The translations under genes were made by a program, and so were the position numbers. The notes under the pieces are model-generated. The model saw only the letters and a list, made by a program, of their open reading frames with translations, searched no databases and was not told the origin of the DNA. Positions 51,127 through 60,681 of a DNA stretch of 64,000 nucleotides are shown piece after piece. The stretch lies in the NCBI GenBank assembly GCA_030583885.1, contig CP129480.1:2978714-3042713 (forward strand), given 5' to 3'. Position 1 is the stretch's first letter. Each line of letters begins with the position of its first letter. Source of the stretch: Anaerolineales bacterium (GTDB taxonomy: Bacteria > Chloroflexota > Anaerolineae > Anaerolineales > Villigracilaceae).

Positions 51127-53649
51127 ATGAAGAGGCAGTCATCATCATCCCGCTTGATTACAGCGGCGTTCGTGCTTGTCCTTGCCGGGCAGGCTTGTAC
51201 GCTTTCATTGTTTCCAAACCCGCTCGAGGCAGGCAACCCCATGCAAACAACAGAAGAGGCGCCTCCGGAAGCCACGCCACAGCCTGTGGCGCAGACCATG
51301 TTCATTGTGACACTGCCCGAGCCTCTGCAGGCAAACGAGACACTGGCCATCGCGGTCATGGATGAAGTGACCGGGCTTTCCCTGAACGCCACGCAATTCC
51401 CAATGAGCGCGCGCGATACACTGACATACACTGCCACGCTCCCGCTGCCCTTTAACTCCGTGGTCAAGTACCGCTATATTCGGCGTGGTACAACCCAGGT
51501 GGTCGAGGATACCAGTCTCGATACGGCCATCCGCTATCGGATGCATTTTGTGGCGGGACCGGGTGAGGTGCAGGATATTGTGGCGGACTGGAGCGACAGG
51601 TCCCACACCCGCCCGGCTGGGACGATCCTTGGGCAGGTATTCAATGCCGACACAGGCGCCCCCCTGCCGAATATTCTGGTTACTGCCGGGGGACTCCAGC
51701 ATATTACCGATTCGCTCGGACGTTTTGAACTGGGCGGCCTGCCGAGCGGCACGCAAAACCTGCTGGCGTACAGCATGGATGGAATGTATGCCCCCTTCCA
51801 ACAAGGCGCAACCGTGGCGGAGGGCCGGACAACCATCGTTGACCTGCGAGTCAAGCCGTCAAAGCTTGTCAGCGTAACCTTCATTGTTTCGGTTCCGGCA
51901 TCCACAGTCCCGGGCGTGCCGGTGCGTATCGCCGGCAACATCCTGCAGCTCGGCAACACCTTTGCAGACCTGCTTGGCGGGGTCAGTACCAATACCGACC
52001 GAATGCCGATCATGAATCTGCAGGCGGATGGGCGATACCTCATCACGCTTGGCCTGCCGGCCGGCGCATATATTCAATACAAATACACCTTGGGGGATGG
52101 GTTTTGGAATGCCGAACACAAGGCGGACGGTCAATGGAAGATACGCGAACTCATCGTCCCGGACCAGGATATTACGATTCAAGATACGATCGTCTCCTGG
52201 TCCGCCGGCGAGTCCGCACCGATTCTTTTTGAAGTGAGCGTGCCGTCCGTCACACCGCCCGGCGACCTTATCTACATCCAGTTCAACACCTTTGGCTGGA
52301 TGGAACCCATTCCGATGTGGCCGCTCGGCAACAACCGCTGGGCATATAAACTTTACGGACCGCTTAATTTCCTGGGCTCTTTTTCATACCGTTATTGCCG
52401 CAACGGGCAGTGTGGAAGCGCCGACGACGGTCAAACCGCCGGCTCATCCCCGAACGGACGGCAGATTTCCACCAGCGTGCTCGGACAGGATATCCGCGAT
52501 ACCATAGGCGTATGGAAATGGTATGAAAATCCGGAACCGGTCACGCTGGTCGGGGCAGTCATTACGCCGCGCACAAGCAGTTTCGTGGCAGGCGTCGAAT
52601 ACCAGCCCGGCTACCGTCCAAACTGGTCTTATTATGCACCGCAGGCATTTGCGAACACACAAGCCATTGGATCCAACATGGCAGTCCTGACCCCCGGCTG
52701 GACCTACACGAACGTCTCGCCCCTGCGATTTGAAACTGTGCCCGGTCAAGACCCGCTCTGGATCGATACGGCCATCATGGTCTCACAAGCCCGCGCCCTG
52801 GGACTGAACGTCGCGCTCTTCCCGACCCCCAATTTCCAGACCTCATCAGATGGTTCAATCCCGCCCGCTACCACGTTTTGGCTGAGTGCCCCGCGGGACG
52901 CACAGTGGTGGCAGGCGTGGTTTACCCGCTACCGGGCCTTCGCTGTCAACTATGCCGACCTTGCCGCGCAAACAGGCGCGCAATCCATCCTCCTCGGCGG
53001 CGATTGGATCACGCCCGCCCTGCCCGGCGGGAGGCTTCCAGACGGGAATCCGTCCAATACACCAGCCGATGTGGAAGCGCAGTGGAGAGCCATCATTGCG
53101 GACGTGCGCGCCCATTTCAAGGGACAGGTATTCTGGGCAATGCCTTTCACCCAATCCAGCCTCGAGACACCGTTGAACTTCCTCCAGGATGTGGATGGAA
53201 TTTATCTGTTATGGTCAGCTCCGCTGTCCACCAGCCAGGGCGCCACAAAAACAGACTACGCAAACGAAGCCGGGCGCCTGCTGGACAATGAAATTGCGCC
53301 GCTTGTATCCCTGTTGAACAAGCCGCTCATTCTTGCGGTGGCATATCCCTCCGCCGAGGGCGCGGCCGGCGGATGCATCGCAAATGGCGCAGGCGGTTGT
53401 TTCGACCTGGCCGCCTTATCCAGACCCAATGCAGATATCAGTTCGGTGAGTTTGAACCTGCAAACCCAGGCGGATATTTACGAAGCCCTGCTCAGCGCAG
53501 TCAATGCGCGTCAGTGGATTTCCGGCTTCATCAGCCGCGGCTACTACATGCCGGTGGCATTGCAGGACAAATCCACATCCACCCATAGCAAACCTGCCGC
53601 AGACATCCTGTGGTATTGGTATCCAAGACTGCTGGGCAGGATCCAATAA
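51127..53649 (+). CDS. Lipoprotein with CBM20-like, carboxypeptidase-regulatory-like and glycoside-hydrolase-like regions
   Basis: 840 residues. Signal with lipobox-like AGQAC. Beta domains that resemble starch-binding modules (VTLPEPLQANETLAIAV..VVKYRYIRRG; ITLGLPAGAYIQYKYTLGDGFWN; LGSFSYRYC) enclose a carboxypeptidase-regulatory-like fold (GTILGQVFNADTGAPLPN). The last 330 residues look like a TIM-barrel (WYENPEPVTLVGAVITPR, LGLNVALFPTPNFQ, ILLGGDWITPALPGG) as in GH113-type or related families. Catalytic residues not identified. Probably a surface glycan-binding or -degrading protein. GGAGAAGGA precedes ATG 51127. Confidence 0.7.
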   Translation: MKRQSSSSRLITAAFVLVLAGQACTLSLFPNPLEAGNPMQTTEEAPPEATPQPVAQTMFIVTLPEPLQANETLAIAVMDEVTGLSLNATQFPMSARDTLTYTATLPLPFNSVVKYRYIRRGTTQVVEDTSLDTAIRYRMHFVAGPGEVQDIVADWSDRSHTRPAGTILGQVFNADTGAPLPNILVTAGGLQHITDSLGRFELGGLPSGTQNLLAYSMDGMYAPFQQGATVAEGRTTIVDLRVKPSKLVSVTFIVSVPASTVPGVPVRIAGNILQLGNTFADLLGGVSTNTDRMPIMNLQADGRYLITLGLPAGAYIQYKYTLGDGFWNAEHKADGQWKIRELIVPDQDITIQDTIVSWSAGESAPILFEVSVPSVTPPGDLIYIQFNTFGWMEPIPMWPLGNNRWAYKLYGPLNFLGSFSYRYCRNGQCGSADDGQTAGSSPNGRQISTSVLGQDIRDTIGVWKWYENPEPVTLVGAVITPRTSSFVAGVEYQPGYRPNWSYYAPQAFANTQAIGSNMAVLTPGWTYTNVSPLRFETVPGQDPLWIDTAIMVSQARALGLNVALFPTPNFQTSSDGSIPPATTFWLSAPRDAQWWQAWFTRYRAFAVNYADLAAQTGAQSILLGGDWITPALPGGRLPDGNPSNTPADVEAQWRAIIADVRAHFKGQVFWAMPFTQSSLETPLNFLQDVDGIYLLWSAPLSTSQGATKTDYANEAGRLLDNEIAPLVSLLNKPLILAVAYPSAEGAAGGCIANGAGGCFDLAALSRPNADISSVSLNLQTQADIYEALLSAVNARQWISGFISRGYYMPVALQDKSTSTHSKPAADILWYWYPRLLGRIQ

Positions 53650-53740
53650 TACCTGCAGTAAATCAATCAAAGATCCGTGGAGCAACAGGGGATATTCCCC
53701 GCGGCTTCCGCGGATCAATTATTTTCACGCCGGAGGAAAT

Positions 53741-56317
53741 ATGAAAAAAGCAGGCAGGTTAATCGTACGGATTCTGGTTGGGGGACTGATTCTTATTCTC
53801 ATCGCCGCTGCGGGAGGAGCGTATTATTTCAAGAGCCACCTGCCAAACAAGGTGGCAGGGCAGTCCTTTCCGCAAATTGACGGCGAGGTCAAACTGGACG
53901 GACTGGACGGACCCGTGGACATCTACCGCGACCAAATGGGCATCCCGCACATCCATGCTTCCACTTCGCATGATTTGTTCTTTGCACAGGGATATGTCCA
54001 TGCCCAGGAGCGTTTCTGGCAAATGGATACCTGGCGGCACATCGGGTCAGGCGAGCTCTCCAAAATGTTCGGCAGCGGGCAGGTGGAAACCGATTCCTTC
54101 CTGCGCACGCTTGGCTGGAGGCAAATCGCCGAGGCGGAATGGGAGGGACTCAGCCCGCAATCGAGAGCCATCCTGCAAGCCTATGCAGACGGCGTAAATG
54201 CCTATCTTAAAGATCATAAAGGCACTGCGTTAAGTCTCGAGTATGCCATCCTCGGCCTGCTCAGCCCGGACTACGAACTCGAAGCCTGGACTCCCATCCA
54301 CTCACTGACCTGGGGCAAGGCCATGGCGTGGGACCTGCGCGGCAACATGGGCGCCGAGATCGAACGCGCCGTATTGCTCAACACGTTAACACCCGAGCAA
54401 GTGGCGCAGCTTTATCCCTCGTATCCCGATGACCATCCCGTGATCGTCAACACGCTTGTGGACGTACAGTCAACGAACGTTCAACAAGACGGCCAATCTC
54501 CAAACTTTGACTACACATCCCTGCCGCTGGAGGCTCTTGCCTATAACGCCTCCCTGCTGGACCCTGTGCTGGGCGCCTGGAGCGATGGAATTGGTTCCAA
54601 CTCCTGGGCAGTCTCCGGCACCTTTACCGACACCGGCATGCCCTACCTTGCCAACGATCCGCACCTTGGCATCCAAATGCCGTCCATCTGGTACCAGATC
54701 GGCTTGCATTGTATGGAGAAAACAGCGGCATGCCCATTCGAAGTGACAGGCTTTTCCTTCGCCGGTGTGCCCGGCCTCATTATCGGTCACAACGACAGGA
54801 TCGCCTGGGGATTCACGAACACAGGTCCGGATGTCATGGATCTCTTTATCGAAAAGGTGAACCCTGAGAACCCGGACCAGTACGAGGCAAACGGCCAATG
54901 GGTGGACTTTGAAATTCGGGAGGAAACCATTCAGGTCGTGGGCGGTGAAGCGGTCACGACCACCGTCCGCAGCACCCGTCACGGGCCGGTCATCTCGGAT
55001 GCCTATGGCCCGCTCAAGGATCAGGGCAGCCCAAAGGATGAGGAGTTTGAGGCCTTCAGGGACCGCGCAGGTGTTGACCTGCCGGAAAATTATGTCATCG
55101 CGCTGGCGTGGACGGCGCTGACGCCATCCACGCCTTTCGAAGCGATCTGGGGATTTAACAAAGCGCAGAACTGGGAGGAGTTCCGCGAAGCCGCGCGCGC
55201 CTTCCATGTACCGGCCCAAAATCTGCTGTATGCAGATGTGGATGGGAACATCGGTTATCAAATGCCCGGGATGATTCCCATTCGCAAAAATGGCGATGGC
55301 ACGCTGCCTGTGCCCGGCTGGACGGATGATTTCGAGTGGACGGGATACATTCCATTCGATGAACTGCCCCATACGTTCAATCCCGTCGAAGGATACATTG
55401 TCACCGCGAATAACCAGATTCCCCCCGATGACTATCCATATCTCATCACCGCAGATTGGGATTATGGTTTCCGCGCCAGCCGCATTGTGGACATGATCGA
55501 AAACGCGCCCGGCAAAATCGATATGCCCTTCATCCAGCACATGCACGCGGATGCACACGATGTGAACGCAGAGATGTTTGTGCCCGTCCTGCTGCAAGGC
55601 GAATTTAGGTTTGCGAAACCCAATGAAGCCATTGCCCTTGATGCATTAAGGGGTTGGGACTATCAGAATCGCATCGATTCGACCTCCGCCGCGGTTTTCA
55701 ACGCGTTCTGGCGGCACCTCCTGCAAAACACCTTCAACGACGAACTGCCCGAGCGCTATCAGGTGGACGGCGGCTCGCGCTGGAACGAGATCATGCGCAA
55801 AATGGCACATGACCCGCACGACCCGTTTTGGGATGACGTGTCCACAAGCGCTGTTGTTGAAACCATGAACGACATCATAAAACTGTCATTCGAGCAGGGC
55901 GTTGCCGAACTCGAACATCTGCTTGGAAAAGACGTCACGCAATGGCAATGGGGGGACCTGCATGCCGCCACCTTCCGCAACGGCACCCTGGGGGAATCGG
56001 GGATCTTCCTGATCGAGGACCTGTTCAACCGCGGACCGTTCCCCACGGGCGGCGGGGATGCGCTGGTCAATGCCACAGGCTGGTCAGTCCAGGACGGCTA
56101 CGAGACTGACTGGCTGCCATCCATGCGCATGATCGTGGATTTCAGTGATTTGAACAACTCGCTCAGCGTCCACACCACGGGGCAGTCGGGTCATGCCTAC
56201 CACCCCCATTATATTGACATGACTCCGCTCTGGGCAAATGTGGAGTATTACCCCATGTGGTGGGAGCTGGATTCCGTCGTCGATCATGCGGAAGGGCATT
56301 TGAGGTTGATACCGTAA
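53741..56317 (+). CDS. Penicillin acylase family (Ntn-hydrolase) protein
   Basis: 858 residues. An N-terminal hydrophobic anchor or signal (VRILVGGLILILIAAAGGAYYF), then the alpha-chain-like part (GIPHIHASTSHDLFFAQGYVHAQERFWQMD in part) and the autoprocessing site at GSNSWAVSG, where Ser becomes the N-terminal nucleophile. Later NDPHLG, GHNDRIAWG and TRHGPV are family motifs. Members cleave amide bonds, including beta-lactams and acyl-homoserine lactones. GGAGG lies 5 bases before ATG 53741. Confidence 0.93.
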   Translation: MKKAGRLIVRILVGGLILILIAAAGGAYYFKSHLPNKVAGQSFPQIDGEVKLDGLDGPVDIYRDQMGIPHIHASTSHDLFFAQGYVHAQERFWQMDTWRHIGSGELSKMFGSGQVETDSFLRTLGWRQIAEAEWEGLSPQSRAILQAYADGVNAYLKDHKGTALSLEYAILGLLSPDYELEAWTPIHSLTWGKAMAWDLRGNMGAEIERAVLLNTLTPEQVAQLYPSYPDDHPVIVNTLVDVQSTNVQQDGQSPNFDYTSLPLEALAYNASLLDPVLGAWSDGIGSNSWAVSGTFTDTGMPYLANDPHLGIQMPSIWYQIGLHCMEKTAACPFEVTGFSFAGVPGLIIGHNDRIAWGFTNTGPDVMDLFIEKVNPENPDQYEANGQWVDFEIREETIQVVGGEAVTTTVRSTRHGPVISDAYGPLKDQGSPKDEEFEAFRDRAGVDLPENYVIALAWTALTPSTPFEAIWGFNKAQNWEEFREAARAFHVPAQNLLYADVDGNIGYQMPGMIPIRKNGDGTLPVPGWTDDFEWTGYIPFDELPHTFNPVEGYIVTANNQIPPDDYPYLITADWDYGFRASRIVDMIENAPGKIDMPFIQHMHADAHDVNAEMFVPVLLQGEFRFAKPNEAIALDALRGWDYQNRIDSTSAAVFNAFWRHLLQNTFNDELPERYQVDGGSRWNEIMRKMAHDPHDPFWDDVSTSAVVETMNDIIKLSFEQGVAELEHLLGKDVTQWQWGDLHAATFRNGTLGESGIFLIEDLFNRGPFPTGGGDALVNATGWSVQDGYETDWLPSMRMIVDFSDLNNSLSVHTTGQSGHAYHPHYIDMTPLWANVEYYPMWWELDSVVDHAEGHLRLIP

Positions 56318-56358
56318 AAAAACAGGCTGTCACTTTTGACGTGGCAGCCTGTTTTTTT
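56316..56358. terminator. Bidirectional intrinsic terminator
   Basis: 18-pair stem with A-run on one side and T-run on the other (AACAGGCTGTCAC with GTGGCAGCCTGTT), loop TTTTGAC. Serves the acylase gene on the plus strand and the VanZ-ending unit on the minus strand. Confidence 0.9.
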
Positions 56359-56373
56359 ACATAAGCGGGCGTC

Positions 56374-56748
56374 TCAAGGCGCCCGCTTTCCATTTAATAT
56401 CCATGCGAGAAAACCAAAGAATATGATCCCCGCATAGTTGGCAAACAGGTCTTTAAACGAAGCCTCCCGCCCGCGGATAAAGGCTTGGGAGGCTTCCTCG
56501 ACCGTAAATATAAAACCGAGGATCAAACCAACGGAAACGGCGATCCAGGCTGGGTCGCGGGAGGGATGCGCCTGGAGCAGGCTGGCAGTCAGCAGAAAGC
56601 TGAGCACCCCGACGAGTAAAAAATGTCCGAGCTTGTCTCCATAGGGGATCAAGTGCAGGAGCCTTAACCTGCCCTGCATATATCCCAGATCGGCAAGAAT
56701 GATGATCGTGGTCAGAAAAAACGCAAAAACGACCGTCAGCCATTTCAT
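56374..56748 (-). CDS. VanZ family membrane protein
   Basis: 124 residues with four hydrophobic helices and the VanZ motif DKLGHFLLVGVLSFLL, followed by EASQAFIRGREASFKDLFANYAG (in part). Family function is unclear in most bacteria; some members give low glycopeptide resistance. It is the last of a minus-strand run with DUF368 and ExoD proteins, all small membrane proteins. Confidence 0.9.
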   Translation of the reverse strand: MKWLTVVFAFFLTTIIILADLGYMQGRLRLLHLIPYGDKLGHFLLVGVLSFLLTASLLQAHPSRDPAWIAVSVGLILGFIFTVEEASQAFIRGREASFKDLFANYAGIIFFGFLAWILNGKRAP

Positions 56749-56765
56749 AAGGAGCCCGGGCGGAT

Positions 56766-57686
56766 TTATTCAATATTGCGCCGATTCGCAGCGTATTCGA
56801 TCACAAGCACCAGGGCAACGCCCAGAATCATGAATCCAAGCGCCAGCATGACTTCACCATTAAAGGCCGACGGAATAAAATTCATCTCGCGAACGAATGA
56901 CTCATGGACAGGTTCAAGGATTTTCCAGGGCCAGACCTTGCGTAGCGATCCGAGCATGAAACCCATCAGGATGGATACGACAAGATCGTGGTTTTTGTTC
57001 AACATCCAACGCAGCAAACGGACAAAAGCAAGCAGACCGACGACCGCGCCTGCGCCAACCAGCGCAATCGTCACCAGATCAAAATTCTTCACTGCCCCAA
57101 GAACATAGGCGTATTTTCCCAAAAGCACGAGGATAAATGCGCCGGATATGCCCGGCAATATCATGGCGCAGATGGCGACGGCGCCGCTCAGAAAAAGCAG
57201 GAGCGGGGTATGGGGCGTTTCAGAAGGTGTTAACCCAACGAGGATGTAGGCTCCAAGCGTGGCAGCCGCTGCAGCCAGAATATTCACCCCACTCCACGAA
57301 GCGACGCGCCTGCGGACAGTCACAATCGAGGCGACGATCAGCCCGAAGAAAAATGACCAGATAAATACGGGTTTATTTTCCAGCGCCCAGTGCAGGGCGT
57401 TCGCCAGGGTCAGGATTGCCGCACCGATACCCAGGGCAAGCGCAAGCAAAAATTTCCAGGGAAAATCGGCAAAGGCTTCGCGCCATTTGAAAGTGAGAAT
57501 GCGGCGGATGAAATTCAGATCAACGGCATGGATCGAGGCGAGTAGTTCATCGTAGATGCCGAGGATAAATGCCATTGTGCCGCCCGATACACCGGGCACG
57601 ACATCCGCCGCGCCCATCGCAAATCCGCGCGCGCTGATCCAGAAATATTCCAATAATGTTCTTTTTTTAGTGGTGTTTTGTTCCAT
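56766..57686 (-). CDS. DUF368 (PopT-like) membrane protein
   Basis: 306 residues, about eight membrane helices. GFAMGAADVVPGVSGGTMAFILGIYDEL (in part) and the later internal repeat ILPGISGAFILVLLGKYAYVLGA are the duplicated DUF368 hallmark. DUF368 and related proteins have been proposed as undecaprenyl-phosphate flippases, so lipid-carrier recycling together with UppP at 25 kb is a reasonable inference. Confidence 0.9.
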   Translation of the reverse strand: MEQNTTKKRTLLEYFWISARGFAMGAADVVPGVSGGTMAFILGIYDELLASIHAVDLNFIRRILTFKWREAFADFPWKFLLALALGIGAAILTLANALHWALENKPVFIWSFFFGLIVASIVTVRRRVASWSGVNILAAAAATLGAYILVGLTPSETPHTPLLLFLSGAVAICAMILPGISGAFILVLLGKYAYVLGAVKNFDLVTIALVGAGAVVGLLAFVRLLRWMLNKNHDLVVSILMGFMLGSLRKVWPWKILEPVHESFVREMNFIPSAFNGEVMLALGFMILGVALVLVIEYAANRRNIE

Positions 57687-57701
57687 AACTTTATTTCACC
57701 T

Positions 57702-58358
57702 TTAGAGTATTTGAAGGAATTCATGCATGGACCAACTGCCCCCTGCCAGAAGGAAACCAAAGTAAATAACCGTCAGGAGATTTGAAAGATTTCCCAACAC
57801 AAAAAAAACCCCATCCCGCTGTATCATCCCAAGGGAAAGAAAAACGAGGGCAAGCGCGGGAAGGGTATTACTGAATGGGATAAAACCAAACGGAGCCATC
57901 AGAAGGACAGCTGCAAAGATAAACGACAGATTATTCAAAACCGTCATCGCGCCATCGGTTGTCAAGCCGCTCAGGCGGTGCGGATGGCTGATATTTTCGA
58001 GGCGGTGAAACCAGACCAGTGCTTTTTTGAAACCTTGCCGCAGTTTATCAGCAGAAAGTCTGCGGATGGCAATCTTTTCCGGCAGCCACAATTTGCGGGA
58101 GAACAGCCGAGTCATGCCGATCAACAAAATAGCAGACCCAAAGACCGTACTTACACCGGGGATCGAGACCGGCACGAGGAAAACGAGTGAGAGAAAGACC
58201 GTTAATAGCAACAGACTATCCGCGCCAACAATGTCCATGATCTCGACAAGCGTCACTTCGGTTGGGGGTAATTTTTCGATGATGAGTTCGATCTTTTCAC
58301 CAAGCGATTCGGTTTGAAGACCGGGTTCATCGCTGGTTGATATAACTACATTATCCAC
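57702..58358 (-). CDS. ExoD-family membrane protein
   Basis: 218 residues. A hydrophilic N-terminus (EKIELIIEKLPPTEVTLVEIMDIVG, in part) precedes three to four hydrophobic helices with LTVFLSLVFLVPVSIPGVSTVFG, typical of ExoD (exopolysaccharide synthesis) proteins. Mechanism unknown. It is 15 bases upstream of DUF368 on the same strand. Confidence 0.88.
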   Translation of the reverse strand: MDNVVISTSDEPGLQTESLGEKIELIIEKLPPTEVTLVEIMDIVGADSLLLLTVFLSLVFLVPVSIPGVSTVFGSAILLIGMTRLFSRKLWLPEKIAIRRLSADKLRQGFKKALVWFHRLENISHPHRLSGLTTDGAMTVLNNLSFIFAAVLLMAPFGFIPFSNTLPALALVFLSLGMIQRDGVFFVLGNLSNLLTVIYFGFLLAGGSWSMHEFLQIL

Positions 58359-58466
58359 AGAGATTCTCTCCTATTGAACATCCATCCGCCAGTCACAATT
58401 TTGACCGGCGAAGTATACGCCGTTCTTCGATAACATGCAACGGAGAAAACCTTCCACAGACAGGTG
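58359..58466. other. Intergenic, no element recognised
   Basis: Contains nothing that I can assign beyond possible promoter sequence for exoD-like gene on the minus strand. Confidence 0.3.
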
Positions 58467-58721
58467 TTATGAACGGACAAGCCAGTTCCCTGCCAGCAAA
58501 ATCAGGGCGCTTCCGAACGCGCCCAGGCCGAGGTCCAACATCCCAAACATGTACAGCCCCCAGCCGCTGATCATAGCGGCCGCCTGCCCCAGCGCAAACC
58601 CAAAGATGCTCAAGCTAACGTAAAAAAGCAGGCGCCAGCCGTTTCCGCCGCGCCAGATATGAAAGAGCACGCCGATCAATACGGCAACGACCAGCCCGAA
58701 TAGAATGGTTGGGAATGTCAT
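58467..58721 (-). CDS. Small membrane protein, hypothetical
   Basis: 84 residues with three hydrophobic helices (TILFGLVVAVLIGVLFHIW; LLFYVSLSIFGFALGQAAAMI; LGLGAFGSALILLAGNWLV). ATG 58721 starts 1 base after the stop of the S9 peptidase (TAACATG), so it is probably coupled. No family recognised with confidence. Confidence 0.75.
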   Translation of the reverse strand: MTFPTILFGLVVAVLIGVLFHIWRGGNGWRLLFYVSLSIFGFALGQAAAMISGWGLYMFGMLDLGLGAFGSALILLAGNWLVRS

Positions 58722-58722
58722 G

Positions 58723-60633
58723 TTACGGGTGTAGATATTTTGCAAAGAAATCCGTGATCGCGTTGTAACAAACCACGCGGTTTTCGTATTTCAGGACATC
58801 GTGTCCTTCATCCTCGAAGATGAGCAGTTCGATGGGCTTGCCTTTCGACTTCAACTCACGCACAAGGTCTTCCGACTCTGCCGCCACCACACGCGGATCA
58901 TTCCTTCCCTGAATGACGAGCATAGGCGCGACCATGTTGTGCAGATGCGTCTTGGGCGAACGCTCGATCAAGTCGGCACGTTCTTCGGGCTTGTCGATAT
59001 CGCCGATGGCAAGTTTGAAATACGGCTTCCACGTTTCAGGGATGCGCTCGGAAAAGGTCACCAGATCATACGGACCGAACATATCACACGAGGCTTTCCA
59101 CAAATCAGGGTGCAAACCTGCCTGCATGAGGGTCATGTATCCGCCATAGGAACGTCCAACGACAGCGGCACGATTCACGTCGAGGCGCTTGTCATTCGGC
59201 AGGGTTTTCGTCATCGCGTGGACGTGGTCGAGCCTGTCCTTGCCGCCCCAGTCACGGTCAACATGTTTGGTGTAGGAAAGTCCATAGCCCGTGGAGCCGC
59301 GCACATTCGGGACGAAGACGGCAAATCCGCGCAGGGTGAGGAATTGGATGAGCGGCATCGAGAACCACGCAAAGTTCGGGCGTTCCTGTCCCTGCGGACC
59401 GCCGTGAATGTAGCACACCAGCGGGCGCGGGCCTTTGAATCCGAGCGCTTTGGCGGGGCAGTAAAGCCGGGCAGAAACCCGCAAGCCATCATGCGAGGTG
59501 AAAGAGGCGTCTTCACCTTTGGAGAGTAACGCATCTGGGATTCCTAAAATTTTCTCATTGGTGTGCAGAAACAAGTTCGCGCGCTGCTTGCCTTCGATGG
59601 AATAGATCTGCGTCGGCGAGATGGCAGTGCAAAGCGAAAAGGTGAAAATATCTTCGACCTTGTCGTAATCCAAATGTTCGAGCGTGCCGCCATCGAACGG
59701 TTCCCGCCCAATCAAAACATGCTTGACCTTGAATTCCAATTTCTCTTCGTTGAATGTACATTCATACGCCCACGAACAACCGTCAATGTTGAAGGTGAGC
59801 GTGAAAAGGTCGTCATGGACATGCCCAATCGCATCCATTTCGCCGATGCCTTTGTGTACCAGTCCCTTGATGCTGATCGGCTTCAACACACCCGGCTTCC
59901 TGGGTGAGATATAACCCGGGCTGTAGGTATCTTCAAAAACAGAACTGCTGGTGATAACACCCTTGCCCGAAGGCGAGAACACAGCGCTGCCCAAGCCGTT
60001 CAACGGAACCTGCTCGCCCGGCCTGCGGTCTTCCATTAATTTGCCGTAGAGCGTTTCCAGCCTGCCCTTGTTCCACAGGCACAACACTCCATCCCCCACC
60101 GAGTAACCCGTGCCAAGCAGCAACTTGCTGTGGTCGCGTGAATGATCCGCCACGCCGAAACCAAATTCACTTTCGGCAATCATGGTCAACTCGCCGGTCT
60201 TCAAATTGCCGCGATAGAGTTCATGCCACGGCCTGTCGCGGCGTTCCGCCCCAAGATAGACAATGCCTTTGGCGCGGTCGCACTCGCCCAAATGCACGCG
60301 ATAGTCTTTGAAGAAATTATCGAACGCAGGTACAGGGAAACCACCCTCCAAAGAAATCAACATCGGCTGATAATTTTCATCGCCGTTGTTATCGATCATC
60401 ACCAAAATCGTATCGAGTTCAGGAATGGCATAGAACGAATGCCCGCCGATCAATTCCGGGTTTTGCAAGGCGATGTGCGGCGGCAGCAACGGCTCCGGCA
60501 CGCTCCCGCCATGGTACATGGCATACAAACTCAAGTGCCCGGAGAGGTTGCTCAGAAAATAAATACGCTCCTCTGCAAACTGCGGCACAACGAACAAACG
60601 CGCCGACAACAGTGACTCAATATGATAGTTCAT
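58723..60633 (-). CDS. S9 family prolyl oligopeptidase
   Basis: 636 residues. An N-terminal seven-bladed propeller (about 20-370, repeated IYFLSNLSGHLSLY, GVLCLWNKGRLETLYG) precedes the alpha/beta-hydrolase domain: YIHGGPQGQERP, FVPNVRGSTGYG, nucleophile GRSYGGYM, and the acid/His in QGRNDPRV and EDEGHDVLK. No signal peptide, so cytoplasmic, and probably cleaves short peptides. ATG 60633 is preferred: AAAGGA is upstream and the first 15 codons of the longer frame are not conserved. Confidence 0.93.
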   Translation of the reverse strand: MNYHIESLLSARLFVVPQFAEERIYFLSNLSGHLSLYAMYHGGSVPEPLLPPHIALQNPELIGGHSFYAIPELDTILVMIDNNGDENYQPMLISLEGGFPVPAFDNFFKDYRVHLGECDRAKGIVYLGAERRDRPWHELYRGNLKTGELTMIAESEFGFGVADHSRDHSKLLLGTGYSVGDGVLCLWNKGRLETLYGKLMEDRRPGEQVPLNGLGSAVFSPSGKGVITSSSVFEDTYSPGYISPRKPGVLKPISIKGLVHKGIGEMDAIGHVHDDLFTLTFNIDGCSWAYECTFNEEKLEFKVKHVLIGREPFDGGTLEHLDYDKVEDIFTFSLCTAISPTQIYSIEGKQRANLFLHTNEKILGIPDALLSKGEDASFTSHDGLRVSARLYCPAKALGFKGPRPLVCYIHGGPQGQERPNFAWFSMPLIQFLTLRGFAVFVPNVRGSTGYGLSYTKHVDRDWGGKDRLDHVHAMTKTLPNDKRLDVNRAAVVGRSYGGYMTLMQAGLHPDLWKASCDMFGPYDLVTFSERIPETWKPYFKLAIGDIDKPEERADLIERSPKTHLHNMVAPMLVIQGRNDPRVVAAESEDLVRELKSKGKPIELLIFEDEGHDVLKYENRVVCYNAITDFFAKYLHP

Positions 60634-60681
60634 GGAACATCCTTTCATCTTATTTCTTAATAGACTGGCTACGCGCATTTT